DNA of 34,078 nt. Origin: Clostridiales bacterium (lineage in GTDB: Bacteria; Bacillota; Clostridia; Oscillospirales; Acutalibacteraceae). The position numbers and the translations under genes are program-made. Where the stretch lies: positions 47,596 through 81,673 of the forward strand of contig DYBQ01000005.1 in assembly GCA_019418545.1 (NCBI GenBank), read 5' to 3'. Position 1 is the stretch's first letter. Every line of letters begins with the position of its first letter. Positions 32,405-34,078 of the stretch are shown here, one piece after another. The notes under the pieces were generated by a model. It was not told the origin of the DNA, did no database searches, and was given only the letters and a program-made list of their open reading frames with translations.

Positions 32405-34029
32405 GTTTCACTTATCCAAATCAAGAGAAACCGGCACTTTCTCATGTGAGCTTTAAAATTGAGCAGGGGGATTTTGTTGCAATTTGCGGAAAATCCGGAT
32501 GCGGAAAGTCCACCTTGATTCGTCATTTTAAGTCGGATATTGCACCCTATGGGACAAAACAGGGAGAAATCCTATACAAAGGGATAGAGTTAAGCCAGGT
32601 GAGTATTCGTACCCAGGCTTCACAGATCGGATATGTAACTCAAAATCCAGATAATCAAATTGTAACGGATAAAGTATGGCATGAAATGGCGTTTGGACTT
32701 GAAAATCTGGGGTTTGATTTACAGACTATGCGAATCCGCGTGGCGGAAATGTCCAGCTATTTTGGAATTCAGAACTGGTTTCATAAAGAGGTAAAAGAAT
32801 TATCCGGCGGACAGAAACAAATTCTCAATTTGGCTTCCGTCATGGCAATGCATCCTCAAATTCTTGTTTTGGACGAACCGACTTCTCAATTGGACCCAAT
32901 TGCAGCGTCTGATTTTTTGCATACCATCAAAAAACTTAACACGGAATTTGGCACAACCATTTTAATTGTAGAGCACCGGTTGGAAGAAGTATTCCCATTA
33001 TGCGATAAAATACTGGTGATGGATAAAGGTAAGATTACCGCTTATGATACACCTAAAAACATTGGGAAAAACTTAAAAGACAACGATATGTTTGTTACGT
33101 TTCCAGCACCTGTACAGGTTTATGCTGCCTTAGGACAGCAGGAAGACCAGAAAATGGATTGCCCCTTGACGATTAAAGAGGGAAGAAAGTGGCTGGATAC
33201 CTATGTGGAAAAACACAGGATTTCTGCCAGCCGGGAGGAAACCCCCTCCATTTCTCCGGAATCTAAAACGGATTCACGTTATGCAATTGAAGCAAGTGAC
33301 CTTTGGTTTCGTTATGAAAAAAATGGAAACGATATTGTAAAAGGGGTTACCATGCAGGTGAAAGAAGGAGAGCTCTATTGTGTTTTGGGCGGAAACGGCA
33401 CAGGGAAAAGTACTTCGTTGAAACTTATTGCATCAGTCAACACCCCTTATCGTGGGAAAATTTTGATTGACGGAAAAAATGTTAAAAAGTATAAAGGGAA
33501 TCAGTTGTTTGATGGTGTACTGGCAATGCTCCCACAAGACCCTCAATGTCTGTTCGTTTCTGATACGGTAAAAGGAGATTCAATGGAAGCCATTTCATCT
33601 GTCAAATTGAAAAAAGAAGAAAAAGAGGCAAGGCTTGCTAGGGTCGTTGAAGAAACTGAAATTGAACACTTGCTTCCATTCCACCCTTATGATTTAAGCG
33701 GTGGAGAGCAGTAAAGAGTTGCACTTGCAAAAATTTTGCTGTTGAATCCTAAAATTGTATTGCTGGATGAACCTACAAAAGGGTTGGATGGATTTTACAA
33801 GAAGAAACTTTCGCATATTTTTGAAAAAATGAAACGGAATGGGCGTACTATTTTAATGGTTTCTCATGACGTGGAGTTTTGTGCTTCTTATGCAGATACC
33901 TGTGCCATGTTTTTTGACGGTAAAATTATTACGGAACAGGGTGCCAAAGAGTTCTTTATGGGAAATAACTTTTACACTACAGCGGTTAATAGAATGGCAA
34001 GACATTTGTTTCAGGATGCAGTGACATGA
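32377..34029 (+). pseudogene. Double ECF ATPase (EcfA-EcfA' fusion) interrupted by an in-frame TAA
   Basis: A 550-codon frame (start ATG 32377, GCGGAGGA 6 nt upstream) with two ABC ATPase domains. Domain 1: Walker A GKSGCGKST, Q-loop region YVTQNPDNQIV, signature ELSGGQKQ, Walker B ILVLDEPTSQLDP and switch His in IVEHRLEE. Domain 2: Walker A GGNGTGKST, Q-loop MLPQDPQCLF, signature LSGGEQ and, after a TAA at codon 446 (33712-33714), RVALAKILLLNPK, Walker B IVLLDEPTKGLD and the switch histidine in SHDVEF. ECF/ABC proteins have Q at the interrupted codon (SGGEQQRVALA), so a single CAA-to-TAA change explains the stop. Translation would make a 445-residue product lacking Walker B of domain 2. Confidence 0.85.
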
Positions 34030-34074
34030 TGTAATGTATAGAGGGTGGATTACACCAAAAAACATTACATCATG
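34025..34074. repeat. 13-bp inverted repeat with nested hairpin at the operon end
   Basis: CATGATGTAATGT (34025-34037) is the exact complement of ACATTACATCATG (34062-34074). Inside the loop GGTG (34044-34047) and CACC (34053-34056) can also pair. It overlaps the last five bases of the ATPase frame. No T-run follows on the plus strand. It may be a terminator for an opposite transcript, a regulatory RNA structure or the end of a small mobile element cut by the window edge. Confidence 0.5.
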
Positions 34075-34078
34075 ACTG

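Noticed and set aside
27555..33714. Alternative genetic code explaining both internal stops
   Set aside because: The two stops differ (TGA and TAA) and both codons end normal genes in this window, for example TGA for scrK and TAA for the symporter.
33736..34029. Separate small ABC protein at the right end
   Set aside because: It lacks Walker A and continues the frame of the preceding ATPase after one stop codon, so it is the tail of the same gene.
1..34078. tRNA, rRNA, transposase or phage genes
   Set aside because: No cloverleaf ends, rRNA motifs, DDE transposase, integrase or phage structural motifs were found by eye on either strand.

Overview
The window looks like a chromosomal piece of a Gram-positive anaerobe, most likely a gut Clostridia member of the Oscillospiraceae type (inference). 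The signs are an hrcA-grpE-dnaK-dnaJ operon with a perfect CIRCE operator, strong AGGAGG-type ribosome sites with some GTG/TTG starts, glycine and cobalamin riboswitches, an ECF-type transporter, sortase-like C-terminal sorting signals, and an aldo/keto reductase with a ferredoxin-like tail. The left 19 kb is moderately GC-rich housekeeping and sugar metabolism. From about 19.7 kb onward the DNA becomes visibly more AT-rich and carries surface and accessory functions.

Layout, left to right. Positions 1-2304 hold the tail of one GNAT acetyltransferase, a second GNAT, the fused chorismate mutase/prephenate dehydratase pheA and a third GNAT. At 2366-4147 a promoter, a tandem glycine riboswitch and a terminator precede a sodium:alanine/glycine symporter. 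pyrE follows on the minus strand. At 5089-9948 lies a sucrose operon: two palindromic operators, PTS EIIBC, a LacI-type repressor, fructokinase and GH32 sucrose-6-phosphate hydrolase. It is followed by a divergent AraC regulator and a GH4 alpha-galactosidase-like enzyme, so together the locus could handle sucrose and raffinose-family sugars. At 12350-17325 (minus) is the CIRCE-controlled heat-shock operon. At 17.4-19.6 kb are a 4Fe-4S aldo/keto reductase, a 55-residue small protein and an ACT-domain protein.

From 19.8 kb come a membrane-anchored C39-like cysteine peptidase, an AraC regulator divergent from a 1508-residue secreted multidomain beta-helix protein (with FIVAR repeats and an SPTTG sorting signal), and then the most interesting locus, 26.65-34.03 kb. 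There a cobalamin riboswitch with a terminator controls (i) a very large secreted protein with an N-terminal DUF4430-like segment, Ig-like Big_2 domains, an alpha/alpha-barrel domain and an NPETG sorting signal, (ii) a DUF4430 lipoprotein, (iii) an EcfT-like membrane protein and (iv) a double ECF ATPase. An alpha/alpha barrel plus a DUF4430 beta-domain is the architecture of animal intrinsic factor/transcobalamin, so the locus looks like a Gram-positive surface corrinoid-capture and ECF-uptake system.

This copy appears to be decaying. The large protein is cut by one in-frame TGA. EcfT seems to lack about 100 residues. The ATPase is cut by one in-frame TAA inside its second signature motif. 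No S-component is visible before the window ends, at a 13-bp inverted repeat.
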